DNA from: Ectocarpus siliculosus
Taxonomy: Eukaryota > Sar > Phaeophyceae > Ectocarpales > Ectocarpaceae
NCBI GenBank assembly: GCA_000310025.1
Contig: FN648410.1
Coordinates: forward strand, 29,004 to 93,003
Reading direction: 5' to 3'
DNA: 64,000 nucleotides
The stretch's first letter is position 1; the number at the start of each line of letters is the position of its first letter. Below the pieces are notes generated by a model. The model was not told where the DNA came from. It was given only the letters and a program-made list of their open reading frames with translations, and did not search any database. A program made the position numbers and the translations under genes. Shown piece after piece: positions 10,276 to 21,084 of the stretch.

Positions 10276-13200
10276 AAAACGCAATCGAAGTTCAGAGTAC
10301 GAAAACCGAACCCCGCTGTAGACTGGGAGAGGAGGTGCCCGAGAAGGCCCTGGAATATTGATGGCACCCGAAGATAAACGGCCCACATACATAAAAAGTG
10401 ACGCGACACAACTCGTCAAAGGGCGGTAAAGCACCTCCACCTGCACATCGGAAGAAGAGCGCAGTCGGCCCAGCGTTGTACCGGCCAGGGGTGAACCGCA
10501 ACAAAAAACAAACCAGACCAACGTGGGGTCGTCGCGCCAACATGATAGATGAAAGGTTACACAAAGGAACCTGCTAGATCCTTGCATAGATTGCCACCAT
10601 CTGTTGAAAACAGCACGAGATGCTAGCCGTTTTACAGAAAAACTAAGCGCACCTGCTTTGGATCCGTCCACCCCAACAGCCGTCAGCGCCCCATATGCCC
10701 CCAGCGGCAGCAATAGAGACAACGTGGGCACCACGACAGCTCCTCCCCTGGCGAAAGTAAGCAAACCACGAACAACGAGACCCAAGGTACACATCTCTTG
10801 GTACTCATCTCTTTCAACACAGCCCAGCACAACCCAAACAGTAAAACAGTTTGAAGGGCTTGGACAAAACACGTGTTACCTGCAGTTGCTGCTGCTCGAC
10901 CTTCGTTGAACTGCCTTTCGTGGTCAACTTTACCTTGATATGGCATAGATAGCGGGGGCGCCAAAATAGGTCACATCACCTCCCCGAGAAAGTATCGCAA
11001 CATATCATGAAAGTGACCGTGACCATGAAATGGATTACTCACGAGACAAGCAGGGTATATGCCAAGCACACGGCGTGCAATAAATAGAGTTTCAGCGTAG
11101 GTTTCCGATTTACGTGGGAAGCATGGTGGCGATGCCTTCACGTCGCCCTTGGGTTTGATCTCGACGGTGACCCCTTGTACTCTACCGTATGTTTTAGATC
11201 TGGAACTAATCCAGCTACGAAGAGAAGGAGCAGGTGGTGTAGATTCGAGCAATCCTACCAGTCTGTTTGACACAACATGGCCCAGCTATCGCCTACGATG
11301 TTTGACACGTGAGATTTACGAGTGAGCAAGAATCACACAGCTCTAGAGTTGGTTTGGGCTCTACTCCACGCCGTTCCTGTCCCACGCAAGCAAACAGATG
11401 AGACAAAGAGACCGAGACATAAAGAGCGACAGGCAGACAGACAGACAGACGAAACCCCGCCCTCACGGCTACCCTAGCCGAATACTCCAACGTACACCGA
11501 ACGCATCGGTTAGAGTGTTCAGTGCGTTGACCTCTCTGCGTCCGGAAAACATGCAGGCATCTATCTAGGCTGAGTCCGCCCAGTACCCAGGGTCTGGCTC
11601 TACACGGACATGGCTAAAGTGATACCAACGAAGCATCACGCTCCTTGAAAGCAATAGTTGAGAGAGCGGACACATGCCTAGGCTACGGGTGGTATAAAGT
11701 GTGCTCGACAACAGCCACACGACTAAACATATCTAGTTCGAGGGAAATGCTGCGATGCCGGAACATGGTAGGGTAAAAGAGAAGGAGCATGCCATACCTA
11801 GTGCTCAGGTGAGCAGGCTGCAATCCGCAAATAAAGAAGCAACATTTCGCCGTGGTTCAATCGGCCGAAAGACAAGACTCGCCTCGTGCTGGGATCCAGG
11901 AAAAACGGCAGGTTGTTCTTCTCTTGCGTAGGCTCAACCGGCGGCTTCGGCATCCCCACCGCCACCTCCGTGTCCCCCTCGTCCCCAGCAATCCTCAGCG
12001 CCGTCGATCTCGCACCTGCTGCTGTTCGTATTGTCAAAGCCCAGGGTGCCAATGCCGCCGCTGGCTTCACGCAGGAAGGTTGGACGCTTGCCCATGACCT
12101 GCTTGAGCCCGGGGTTGTTACATGCCATCCGAGGAAACAATCATGTTGGACGTCTTTCGAAGTGGAAGGAAATATTGGAAGCAACTGGTTCTTGAAACGT
12201 GGTTGTGGTGTGGTTGTAGCCTCTGCCCCGAACACCGTCAGCAAGGTACTTCGCCTTCCCCGATACGATGCATGACACCACACTGGAAAACGATCGCAAC
12301 AGAGCGCTCATGCAGGAGGGCAATGTGGCAGGTGTGCAATGTGGTGTCTACAGCCCCATTCTTGTCGACCGGCAGGTTGCCGAAATCAACGCTATCTTCT
12401 GCGAGCGATCTACAGCACACAATAGCACGACCGGCACCAGAGACAGCAGCAGTAAGCAACACCATCGAAGAGCGCCACAACGAAACTCGTAATAAGTATC
12501 ATACGTGGATGCACGGGGTTGTGATAACGCCGTGTGGTGGTGTGCAAACTCTCCTAACAGGGCTTAGACAGACAACATGTTGGTGCATTCCGACAGTAAA
12601 CCGTCCCCGTCACCGCTGCTGCCACTACCAGGAACGTCCATCCTGCAAGTCGATGGCGAAAAAGGGCTAATCTACACTGTCAGTACCGAAATTCTATCAA
12701 CCTCAACACGAATACCGTAGGATGATGGTTGGTGGTTAACCCGCGCATGCACAGCAAGGTACTGCTCCCAGGAAGTACAAATACTTATCATGCAAGAGTG
12801 CAACGTCGTGCTGTGTTCGCCTTCCGTGGTGCTTTGAATGCCAGTGTTATCACTCCCCGTTCGCATATGCATCAGCAGGAATCTGTTACCTAAGTGTGCT
12901 TGGGGTTGTGGCGGTGACATGACGAGGGCGGCAAATAGATGCTTTGATGGATGCGTCCATTGTTTCGGTGAGCGAATGCCACAGCCCCAACAACGGGCAT
13001 GTACCTTTGCGGCAATGGGCGAGTATGGGGGGGTACGAGCGTCGCACTCTATGGGATGTGGAACATCGAAGGAGAAGGCGCGAGCGAGAGACGCCGAGAA
13101 GGAGACGCGGGCACAGCTACAAGCGAGTCACGTCATCAGAAACAGCTGGTATTCGGCGGGTTCTCCATCGCCCCAGACGGGATCAATCATACATCATTTC

Positions 13201-14302
13201 CACCTGTGCGTCTGCCGCTGCTGAACTCCAGACGTTGTGTGCAGAGGTCCAATAAATGCCATGCAGGGCACGCATTTGTTGCCGGAGTTGAAAAGACACA
13301 AGTCTCGTGCAGAGAAGAGGTGTTTGCAGACTGCGCGTTGAGCTTTTGTTCGCCTCCGTCGTACAAATCCCCACGGCCATAAAAAAACGGCCGCCGTGAC
13401 AGCGGTGACGGTGGTCGAAAATCCTTGCAATGCCATTCATCTTGGGTCACCGGCAGAGTCCGTATGCACATGTTTTCCTATGTGGGCTGAGACCCACTCC
13501 CGCCAGGAGAAAACCTGTAAACCTCATGGTAGGGCAAGTCTGCGACACGCGTCCACTACCCATGCGCTCAAAGAAAGCGCAACGACATGCTCCGGATCGC
13601 GTTCGAGATGCAGGATGCAGGACAAGTGCAACGCCAACAGCCGCTGCAATGAAGCCGGCGCGTCGACGGACAGGAGGAGAAAAGTTCACGAAAGTGGCCG
13701 GGTGCGCGGCCTGCACCCTCAACTCCGACTACGAAAATTGACCCGCTCTTTTCGTTCTTTGTCCAACCCCTTCCCTTGAGAGTTTGGGATTGGGTCGACC
13801 TCAAGCTTGTGCGCAACGTTTTCGGCATAGTTTCTGGCTTGTGAGGCCTTCAACTGTTTCTGTTTTTTCGTGGTTTGTCTATCGTAAAAGTTGTCGCGTA
13901 CACCTTCCAACCTTTGGGTGTCATCTGTTTCAATTAGTATGTGAGTTTGCCTATCAGACTGTCTTCTGCACTTGCTTGTGCATGGGCTCTGGTTTGCACC
14001 AGACAGGAAGATTTGCTCTCTCGTTTCCTCCTCTAGGAATACTCGCTTGGTCATGCAATTTCTGCCGCCATCCTCTGGAGAGGCGCAGACGGTCACTAGG
14101 TCCACCGCTGCATGGTATCGACAAATTGTTCGATGATCTTGCCTGAGCATGCTACAGCTTAATGCACGCGGGTACCACCGCGTCATGGATGCTCTTCGCT
14201 GGACGCACGCCGAACGTGTGCCTGTCGTGAACAAGCAAGGATGAAGGTATGTATACTATGACTCAAATTGTCTTCTCCTTGCCATCGAACAGATAGCCGT
14301 TA
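10276..14302. other. No confident gene; several weak coding candidates
   Basis: Open frames occur at 11886-12275 (plus), 10604-10760 (plus, ending at a GTAAGC donor-like site) and 13719-14234 (minus, 171 aa, ending with a charged hydrophilic stretch). None has a recognisable domain, signal peptide or phase-consistent partner exon. A host gene on either strand cannot be excluded. Confidence 0.4.
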
Positions 14303-14326
14303 CAGTAGCGGCTACGGTTTAAGAGA
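14303..14326 (+). repeat. Left terminal inverted repeat of the Tigger-like element
   Basis: This 24-bp repeat begins CAGTAGCGGCTACGGTTTAA and is perfectly complementary to 18135-18158. TA precedes it at 14301-14302. Confidence 0.95.
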
Positions 14327-14384
14327 GGGTCGGTACAAGCCAATTTCACTCTCTTAAATCCGGCTTTCTGTTATATCGTGTTGG

Positions 14385-14451
14385 CTACGATATAAGAGAG
14401 AAATTTCTTAAACAGAATCTCACTTTAAGAGAATTCTCTCTTATATCGTAG
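14385..14451. repeat. Nested palindrome resembling the element's terminal repeat
   Basis: CTACGATATAAGAGAG (14385-14400) and its exact reverse complement (14436-14451) flank a 35-bp spacer with further TTAAGAGA motifs. The arm is a variant of the outer repeat (CTACGGTTTAAGAGAG). It is either a nested miniature element or an enhancer-like cluster of transposase sites. Confidence 0.8.
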
Positions 14452-15041
14452 ACAAAACTGAAGGTCGTGAAACAGGGGCTCTCGCGCACTGACTACACTC
14501 GAATGCCAAAATAGGTCATAAAGAGAGCGTATCATGCATGTCACTTGCGCAGCTAGCGTTACCACGTCGGGCTACCTCCAAACACCGCTCATTCTCTTGG
14601 TTGGCAAGCACGTGGACCCAAGCACTGCTGTACGTTGTACGCTTTTGGTGGATCTGCGTTCGGAAAAATAAATCATCGTCGTGTGATGCGATGCACATTT
14701 TTGCACGTGGACACGTAAAAGGTTTTGGTTGAGTTGTTTTATAGCTGGGTTTCATAGTTGCACCTCTTCTAGAAGGACAACACGAGGCGACGAATGCACC
14801 AGCACTCAAGAACGACGCACCCGTTTACACACTGCACCTTCCTCCCACCGTACCCTCAACATATGTAACACCCTCATACCTCTCATCCCATCGATTTGAA
14901 CCCCCGACAAAAACACGAGTCAACGAACAAAAAACAGCTTCACAATATCAAAACATCACTCGCCGTACAAATAACACAAACCCAAGAAACCAACGCTACC
15001 CTGGCGACCTGTCAGCCTGAACACGATCTGCGCTGCAACCG

Positions 15042-18027
15042 TCAAAGGAAGTCGCTCATGCACGTCTGCTTGGTTTCCCTCGAACCGTAGGCACTCATCC
15101 ACGCTAGCTTAGCCTTGCGGAGGTGAAAAGACACTTCGGACATGCGGCACTTCTCGGCAGTATCCTCAAGTTCACCAAAATGATTTGCTACATTCGCGTA
15201 CGGCGGCGGAGCCGGGGCCGCTGCCGCCGCCGACTGTCCCGATTGGCGTAGCTCAACCAGGTCGTCGTCCTCGTCGTCAGAGGAAAGATCCATGCCCACC
15301 AAATTCTCATCACAGAGGTCCTCTACCATCTCTGTAACGATCGCTTCGGCTACCTCCACGTTGTCCTCTACAGACAGCCATGTGTCTACCGCCTTCATGG
15401 CAGCCGGCGTGGGCTTCGCCCCCGGTGCCAGCCCCAAGCCAGCGAGCGCGTCTGCGATGTCTTCGTCGATGCCTTTTGCACCCTTCGTTCGCAAGCTCAT
15501 GCGCGAAATCAAGGTCTCCAGCTCGTCCGCTCCGTCCTGCTTGCCGGTGGTCTTCGTGCGGCCAACCTCCGCGTCGATGTCGGCGTGCATGGCTGCAGAG
15601 AGGATATCTGCCTTCTTCCAGCACCTGCAACCCGGGCGGCAAGAAAAAAAAAACGAGGCACGCACAGAGAAACAGTGTGGGCCATGATTTTGTTTTGGTT
15701 TCCTTGTAATTTTTCCTTGTTATATGAGAAGATGCTCCATGTGAAATTTTGACCCCAAGGTAATCTCTACCGTTGCAACGAGAAGGAAAAAAAAAAAAAA
15801 GATCAAGCACAAGCAACAAAAACTCCATGTCAAAAATGAACAACGATGAGAGCTGAAAAAAAACAACGAATCCACGCACCTCCTGATGGTGTCCTCAGAA
15901 ACACGCCCCCACGCGTCGTTGCAGAGCTCAGCGGCGTCAAGTAGGTGAGGTGCGGATCCCTCCGCCAGCCCGTGGCAGCCGCTGAGCACCTTGCGTCTTA
16001 TCGCTTCCGTTCGGAGGTTCGCCGCGTCGTCCATCGTGTCGACGCGGATGCGGAGCAGCAAGGTCCTGAAGATCTTCTTCAGGGCTGCGATGATCCCGGC
16101 GTCGCAGGGCTGGTGTTTGGCGGTGCAGTTCGGCGGCAGCTCCAGGACCGTCACCTGCCCACGGGGGTCCACCAGGTTCGCGTGGCTGCTGTGGTTGTCC
16201 ATGGTGAGCAGGACGGGTTTGCTGGTGATGGAACGCACCCACGGAAGAAGCACCTCCTCCCACCACAAGCCGAAGACGCGCGCGTCAGACCACGCGTTGG
16301 ACTGGCTGAAGTACTTGACGGGCAGCTTTCTGAGCCTGAAGCACCGGGGGTTCTTGGAGTGGCCGATCATAGCCACGTACAGCGTGACGCGATCCTTGAA
16401 TCCCATGCCTTTCACCCCCCGCACCGTGCGCTTGTCCTCCCCAGGTGCGGTGTACGTACTGCGGGGCAACATCTTGTACTGAAGCGCAGTCTCGTCGCAG
16501 TTGATGATGTTGTCCGGGTCGTACTTCGCGATCATCTCTCGGACCTTGCGGATTCCGTCGGCGATAGCTGCATCGTCGACGCTGCCCGCCTGGCCGTGCA
16601 GCTTCCTGGACTTGAGGTTGTGGCGAGCGATGAACTTCTTTGCCCACCCCTCAGAGGCGATGAACTTGTCGAGTCGGTCACGTTCTGCAGGTGTTGATGC
16701 CTTGGCTGCGACAGTTGCTTTCGCTTTGCGCCCAAAGGCCTGGATGGCCAACCGATCCACAGGCAGACCATGCGCCCGCGCGTGTGTGAGGAGCTCCATC
16801 ACAGCCTTTTCCACCTGCCAATCGATGCGAAGGAGAGCAACAAGTTGGAAAACAGCAGGTTCAATTCGTACATGCAGGGTGTGGCAGCGACAACGTTTCT
16901 GATCATAGATGACAAGCGCACAGGACCCCAAGTACCAAGAGGTAGAGCCGAGCACACCCTGCTGGACATCAAGTATTCCCCGCAAAGTTTAAGTTTTGAA
17001 CATGCGATGGACTTCAGACTAGACCTTTTGGCTTTTTGCCATTGCCAAAAAAAAACACAACAGCAGTAGTAGCACGTGAAAAGATCACCAATAAGTCCGC
17101 GGGCATCATGCATGTGTACATACATGGCACACAAGCGTGTCTTTTCACAGCAGTACATAACACACAAGCATGTCTTTTTCACAGCAGTACTACTACTACT
17201 ACCTTGTAATACATAGTGCACATGTGTGAGCGTACCAAAAACTCACATGCTGTAAACCATACATGATCGTGGCGCAGCAGCAGAAACATATTGTATATTA
17301 CTACATACATAGTTACGAGTACACACGTTTCTAACTTGATTGTTGAACACGGAACAGCAGCAGATACACATGTCTTCTTTCACTTGACTTTTGAACAAAA
17401 AAAGAAAACACACCGCCCGTGACACAAAAGAAAAAAAAACTGTCCTGAACGCACCTTTGGAAACTCTCCTCCCTTCGTAGACTTCGCGCCAGCCTTGCCG
17501 ACCGCTGCTGCGTCCTTAAGCTTCTTCTCGCCACTCTTCCAGCTGTAGACGGTGCTCTCGCCTATCCCCAGCTTCGCCGCGACTGCGGCGACAGACATCG
17601 TCTTCAGAAGCTCGATGGCGTTCACCTTCACCTCGACCGACACCCGCTTGCGCTTGGCTGCGCCGCCTTTTTTTTTCGCGCCATGCTGGCCAAGTCTCAA
17701 GCTACCACTTGCACCCGGGGAGCCCTTGCCTTTGCTCCCCGAGGAGTTGCGCTTCTCTGACGGCGCGCCAGCAGTCCCACCAGCACTCCCCACGCCTGAA
17801 GTCATGCGCTCACGGGAGGAAAGGCAGTTGTGGCAGATGCGATGCATCTCGGAGGTGCCCTGAGGGTCCACCACACCACAGGTGCCATGGAGGTACTGCC
17901 TGCAGACTCCTCTACATTGGTGGTTTGTGAACGCCGGCGGGCCTGGCGTGTGATCGGGGACAGCCGTGCAGCGACTGCCCGCCACGCAGGGCATGGTGTC
18001 TGCAGCTGTGTGGGTGTGTGTGTCCAC
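15042..18027 (-). CDS. pogo/Tigger-type transposase, three exons, 696 aa
   Basis: The exons on the minus strand are 18027-17455, 16814-15880 and 15624-15042. Both donors are GTGCGT and the acceptors end GGCAG and TTGCAG. Phases match (0, then 2), giving an unbroken 696-residue frame. A Cys/His-rich N-terminus (residues 14-68, with QCRGVC and ICHNC) suggests a zinc-binding module. A psq-type helix-turn-helix follows (about 127-165, AAVAAKLGIGESTVYSW). A CENP-B-like second helix-turn-helix region lies near 235-262. The DDE core has D298 (INCDETALQ), D397 (LTMDNHSSH) and D429 (HQPCDAGII), a DD32D spacing fitting pogo/Tigger. The C-terminus opens with CWKKADIL, common in Tigger proteins, then has an acidic SSDDEDDD stretch. 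It would act in the nucleus, binding the terminal repeats and cutting at TA. The start Met at 18027 is chosen as the first in frame; M12 (17994) is an alternative. Confidence 0.9.
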
Positions 18028-18134
18028 GTGGTTTCCACATTGTTCGATTTAAGAGAAAAATCCCAGCTGCAAAAGGAAATTTCTCTTAAATCGATTGTTA
18101 TTGGTACACGCCAATTCCTTTCTCTTAAATAAGT

Positions 18135-18158
18135 TCTCTTAAACCGTAGCCGCTACTG
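18135..18158 (-). repeat. Right terminal inverted repeat of the Tigger-like element
   Basis: This is the exact reverse complement of 14303-14326, followed by TA at 18159-18160. Confidence 0.95.
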
Positions 18159-18599
18159 TAATCACTCCGTCGTTGGTAAGTCTGAGCGCTCAGCATAAGA
18201 CCAGGATACATGAAAATCGCCGCCGCAGACTTTTGTATTAAAATTGTACGGGGTTATGCGGCGTGACCGTTCGTTGTTGTGTAGTGCTGGTGTGGCAAGA
18301 ACTTCGTGTGTGTGTTGAAAAGTGTAATAGTTCAAGGATGTTCGGTCCAACCCTATACTCCACATTTCAGAGGGAATGTGAATGTACGACTCAGTATCAA
18401 AACGTGCATACTCGCGCCCAGCCTCAGGACGCAAATGGTTGAAGGAGGGCACTGTGACGCAACAGCCATACCACAACATCATTTGACTGCCGTGGACTGG
18501 TCTGGGTGTTGACACTGCTGTTGTGTTGTGCCACACCCACAGAGGATACCGCATCCCCGGAAGGCCTGGCACCGGACCGTATGAACGGACCCCGGGTTC

Positions 18600-18905
18600 G
18601 AACAGTATTTTAGTGCTCCCAGATCAAGCTACATGCTATCCTATCTTGGTATCGCAGCTTGCCTCGGGCAACCGTGCTGGTTCTCTACGAGTTTTTCTTT
18701 TTATATTTGAGGTGGTATCTCGTTTCCACCAGGCGTTGCAAACGCGGAATAATCCAGGACAGGGAGGCCACTATATTGTACGCATGCGCAGATTGGTCGA
18801 GATCGGACTAAATTGTACAATGGATGCATGCATGTGTTCCGGCGAGGAAGAGAGAGTCATCAATCATCAAGTTGTCAAGTTGTTGTTGTGCGTGCGAAAT
18901 GCGGT
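18600..18905 (+). repeat. Dispersed repeat; inverted partner at 54405-55262
   Basis: Two blocks recur in reverse complement. TATCGCAGCTTGC.TCGGGC (18648-18692) matches 55215-55262, and ACAATGGATGCATG through GCAATCAT..GTGCGTGC (18818-18905) matches 54405-54500. Block order is conserved but spacing differs (about 130 versus 700 bp), because the other copy contains an internal duplication. Confidence 0.7.
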
Positions 18906-19689
18906 GAAAGAGGTCGCTCCCTTCTTTCGCTCCAAAAACTAGTTAGTAGTGAGCTCTCGCGTTCGTGGGCAGAGCCATGGAGCCGCTGGAGTATTGAGAT
19001 ACCCTCGTCCCCCGCGTTTCAACAAGAATCTGCCCCATGTGCGGAACTCGTACGAGTCGGTAACATTATTGGAGATGAAGGAAGATTCGGTGAGCTCAAG
19101 TCTCGCCCGCGTGGTCTCGTGAGAGAGTGGTCAAAATGCGGCACGAGATGCCAATCCCGGTATGTGCGCGCGTAAAAACAAGAACAAATAAATAAATGTA
19201 ATTGCCGAAACGGGGCGGAAAAAGCAGCCTCCGCGGGGCAGGTGATACCGTCCTGTCTGCGAGACCTCTAGTTTTCCCTCCGTCCCAGGAAGCAAACAAC
19301 GAAAAAATAGAGCCCACGTTCCAAAACGAGCGCTTGAAAATGCCCTCCTCTTCGACCAGCACGAGGTCTACAGAGCACTGATTGGCGATGCTGGCTTGTG
19401 AGGACGAAGAAAAATACGGCACTCTCCACCATGCCAGTTTGGTCGTGCTCCGACCGCAGATGGCCATGCTTCACTGGCCTTGTACCCAAAAACCAAACGA
19501 GATACTCACCCCCATCCCCGCGGAGTTGTATAGGTAATGGGGGAACAAGAAATCGGAGTCCTCCTACACACACACGCAGTCACGCAAGTTGCTTGGTTGG
19601 AACCAGGAGGAACAGAGGAAGCACTCAGCCAAACACGCATCACCGCTGGGAGGGGCAAGACAGTACGGCGGGGGAAGAGAGCCATACAC

Positions 19690-20345
19690 ACAGCTCGTGG
19701 CGGATGCCAATATCATTGCTGTTAATTCTGAGTGTGGGGAGGGATCATCGGTAAACCAGCGCCTGGGGAAGAAAAGCTACAGACTTAACCGAGCAGACGC
19801 GGCGGGTTTTCTTTGAGGCTGTCCCAGACTCTCGCGCTCTCTATTTCTTGAGCGTCCTACAGCCTACTGGTCTGTATCAATCATGTCACAAGACGGATCA
19901 TGGCCGCAGCTCGTGGCGGATACCTTTGTGACTCCTGTTGCTTTGGTCTGCGGGGAAAGGTCACCTGCCGAAACAAAGGTGCTTTCTACGGGGAAAATGG
20001 CCTATTTTTCTAACGGCGGGTATTTTTACTCGCATGCATGCATATATTCGCCGACTCTCGCCACATCAGCTTCAGTTGGTCCGTTGGCCCCGTGTCCTCT
20101 ATCAGCCGCCACACCAGACGTTCCATACTCACAGCTCGAGGGGGATAGCTTTACAATTGCTGCTGCGTCACTCTGTGCAGAGAAACCACCGAAGAACCCA
20201 AATCGGCGGGGAATGACGTCATCTACCGTAGGTCCACACCCCCTGTACTGATTTTTACAGCTCGGCTACTCCACGTCCAAGACGATCGTAAACCCAGTGA
20301 GACGTTGTCGGAAAGCTCTCGACGACACCGTTCCCACACCACGTG
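19690..20345 (+). repeat. Exon-like tandem units with about 200-bp period
   Basis: Three units beginning CAG/CTCGTGGCGGAT (19695, 19908) or CAG/CTCGAGGGGGAT (20137), and a weaker fourth at 20262 (TTTTTACAG/CTCGG), each run into a TCTGNGGGGAAA-like block. In one frame they read QLVADANIIAV, QLVADTFVTPVALVCGE and QLEGDSFTIAAASLCAEK. Each unit starts right after an AG that could serve as a 3' splice site. The product is unrecognised. This may be an array of repeated exons of a host gene or a decayed tandem repeat. Confidence 0.45.
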
Positions 20346-20599
20346 ATCGGGACCGCCACTCTTTGTGGTGTGGAGAAACCGAGCTCTGAAATTGGTCCAC
20401 GGGATGTGGGGTCTTGTGTCACGCGGTACTGCGGTACACCAATCACCAATCCCAACGGCCGTTCCAGGACCATGTTTTTTGGTTCAAGACTCGGGTTCAA
20501 AATTCAAAATGACGACATACCGGGGCCATTCTCCCCGATATTTTGTCGGCGATATAAATCATCAGTGAATAGGCTTAAAACAGACTCGAACTATGTCCA

Positions 20600-20690
20600 G
20601 TACCCAGTCGGTTTTCCTCCGTTCACTGAAAGACTCCAACACATCCCGTTCGACTGCTGTGGAAATGTGGGTATATCTCGAACGGATATT
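20600..20690 (+). repeat. Dispersed repeat, partner of 52800-52875
   Basis: Shared sequence: CGGTTTTCCTCCGTTCACTG, CACATCCCGTTCGACTG and GTGGGTATATCTCGAACGG, with scattered substitutions and small indels. Confidence 0.7.
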
Positions 20691-20839
20691 GTAGTATTTC
20701 TGTGTTCGTATATTTTTCGTAAAACGGTCCACTGCCACCACAGAGAAACATCGCAGTACATAACTGAAAGGTATGGAGTCGGCAACCCTGCGGCTCATTA
20801 CCCCGCCCTATCTAGCACCATTCTAAATCATAGATAGGT

Positions 20840-21084
20840 GATTATAACTCACGGGGGCGACGCAAGAGGACATGGCCAATCAGTGCCATCGCGGTCGCAT
20901 GGTTGGTCGTCATAACGTTTGGTATGCCGGCTTGCGTGCAACCTGCATACAAATAAATCGCTTGGAATTCGCATCATATTTGCGGGGTATTTTTTTCTCC
21001 CGCCATGACTTCCCCTTGTGCGCGAGTGAGTGGTGTTGGCTATTATAGCTGTAATCCGCTGCGTTTGATCACTTTCTCTTCATA
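20840..21084. other. No gene seen
   Basis: This is intergenic sequence between the repeat region and the 21085 element. It ends with the first copy of the TCATA target duplication at 21080-21084. Confidence 0.5.

Larger units (their letters stand above)
14303..18158 (-). mobile_element. Complete pogo/Tigger-type DNA transposon, 3856 bp
   Basis: The element is bounded by perfect 24-bp terminal inverted repeats (14303-14326 and 18135-18158, starting CAGTAGCGGCTACGG). It is flanked on both sides by TA (14301-14302 and 18159-18160), the target duplication of the Tc1/mariner-pogo superfamily. It encodes one transposase on the minus strand, in three exons. TTAAGAGA-type motifs recur many times in both subterminal regions and are candidate transposase-binding sites. 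A direct subterminal repeat (GGTACAMGCCAATT..TCTTAAAT) occurs at 14331-14361 and 18101-18131. Perfect ends and an uninterrupted coding region suggest recent activity. Confidence 0.93.

Noticed and set aside
10228-10872. 214-codon minus-strand frame
   Set aside because: It overlaps a dispersed repeat copy, its hydrophobic parts are not consistent with a signal or membrane topology, and the frame is not conserved at 33.4-33.8 kb.
13719-14234. 171-codon minus-strand frame next to the Tigger insertion
   Set aside because: The C-terminal half is hydrophilic and protein-like, but no family, no splice-supported partner and no continuation across the insertion was found.
18585-18615. GGGTTCGAAC resembling a tRNA B box
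   Set aside because: No A box at the right distance and no acceptor stem.
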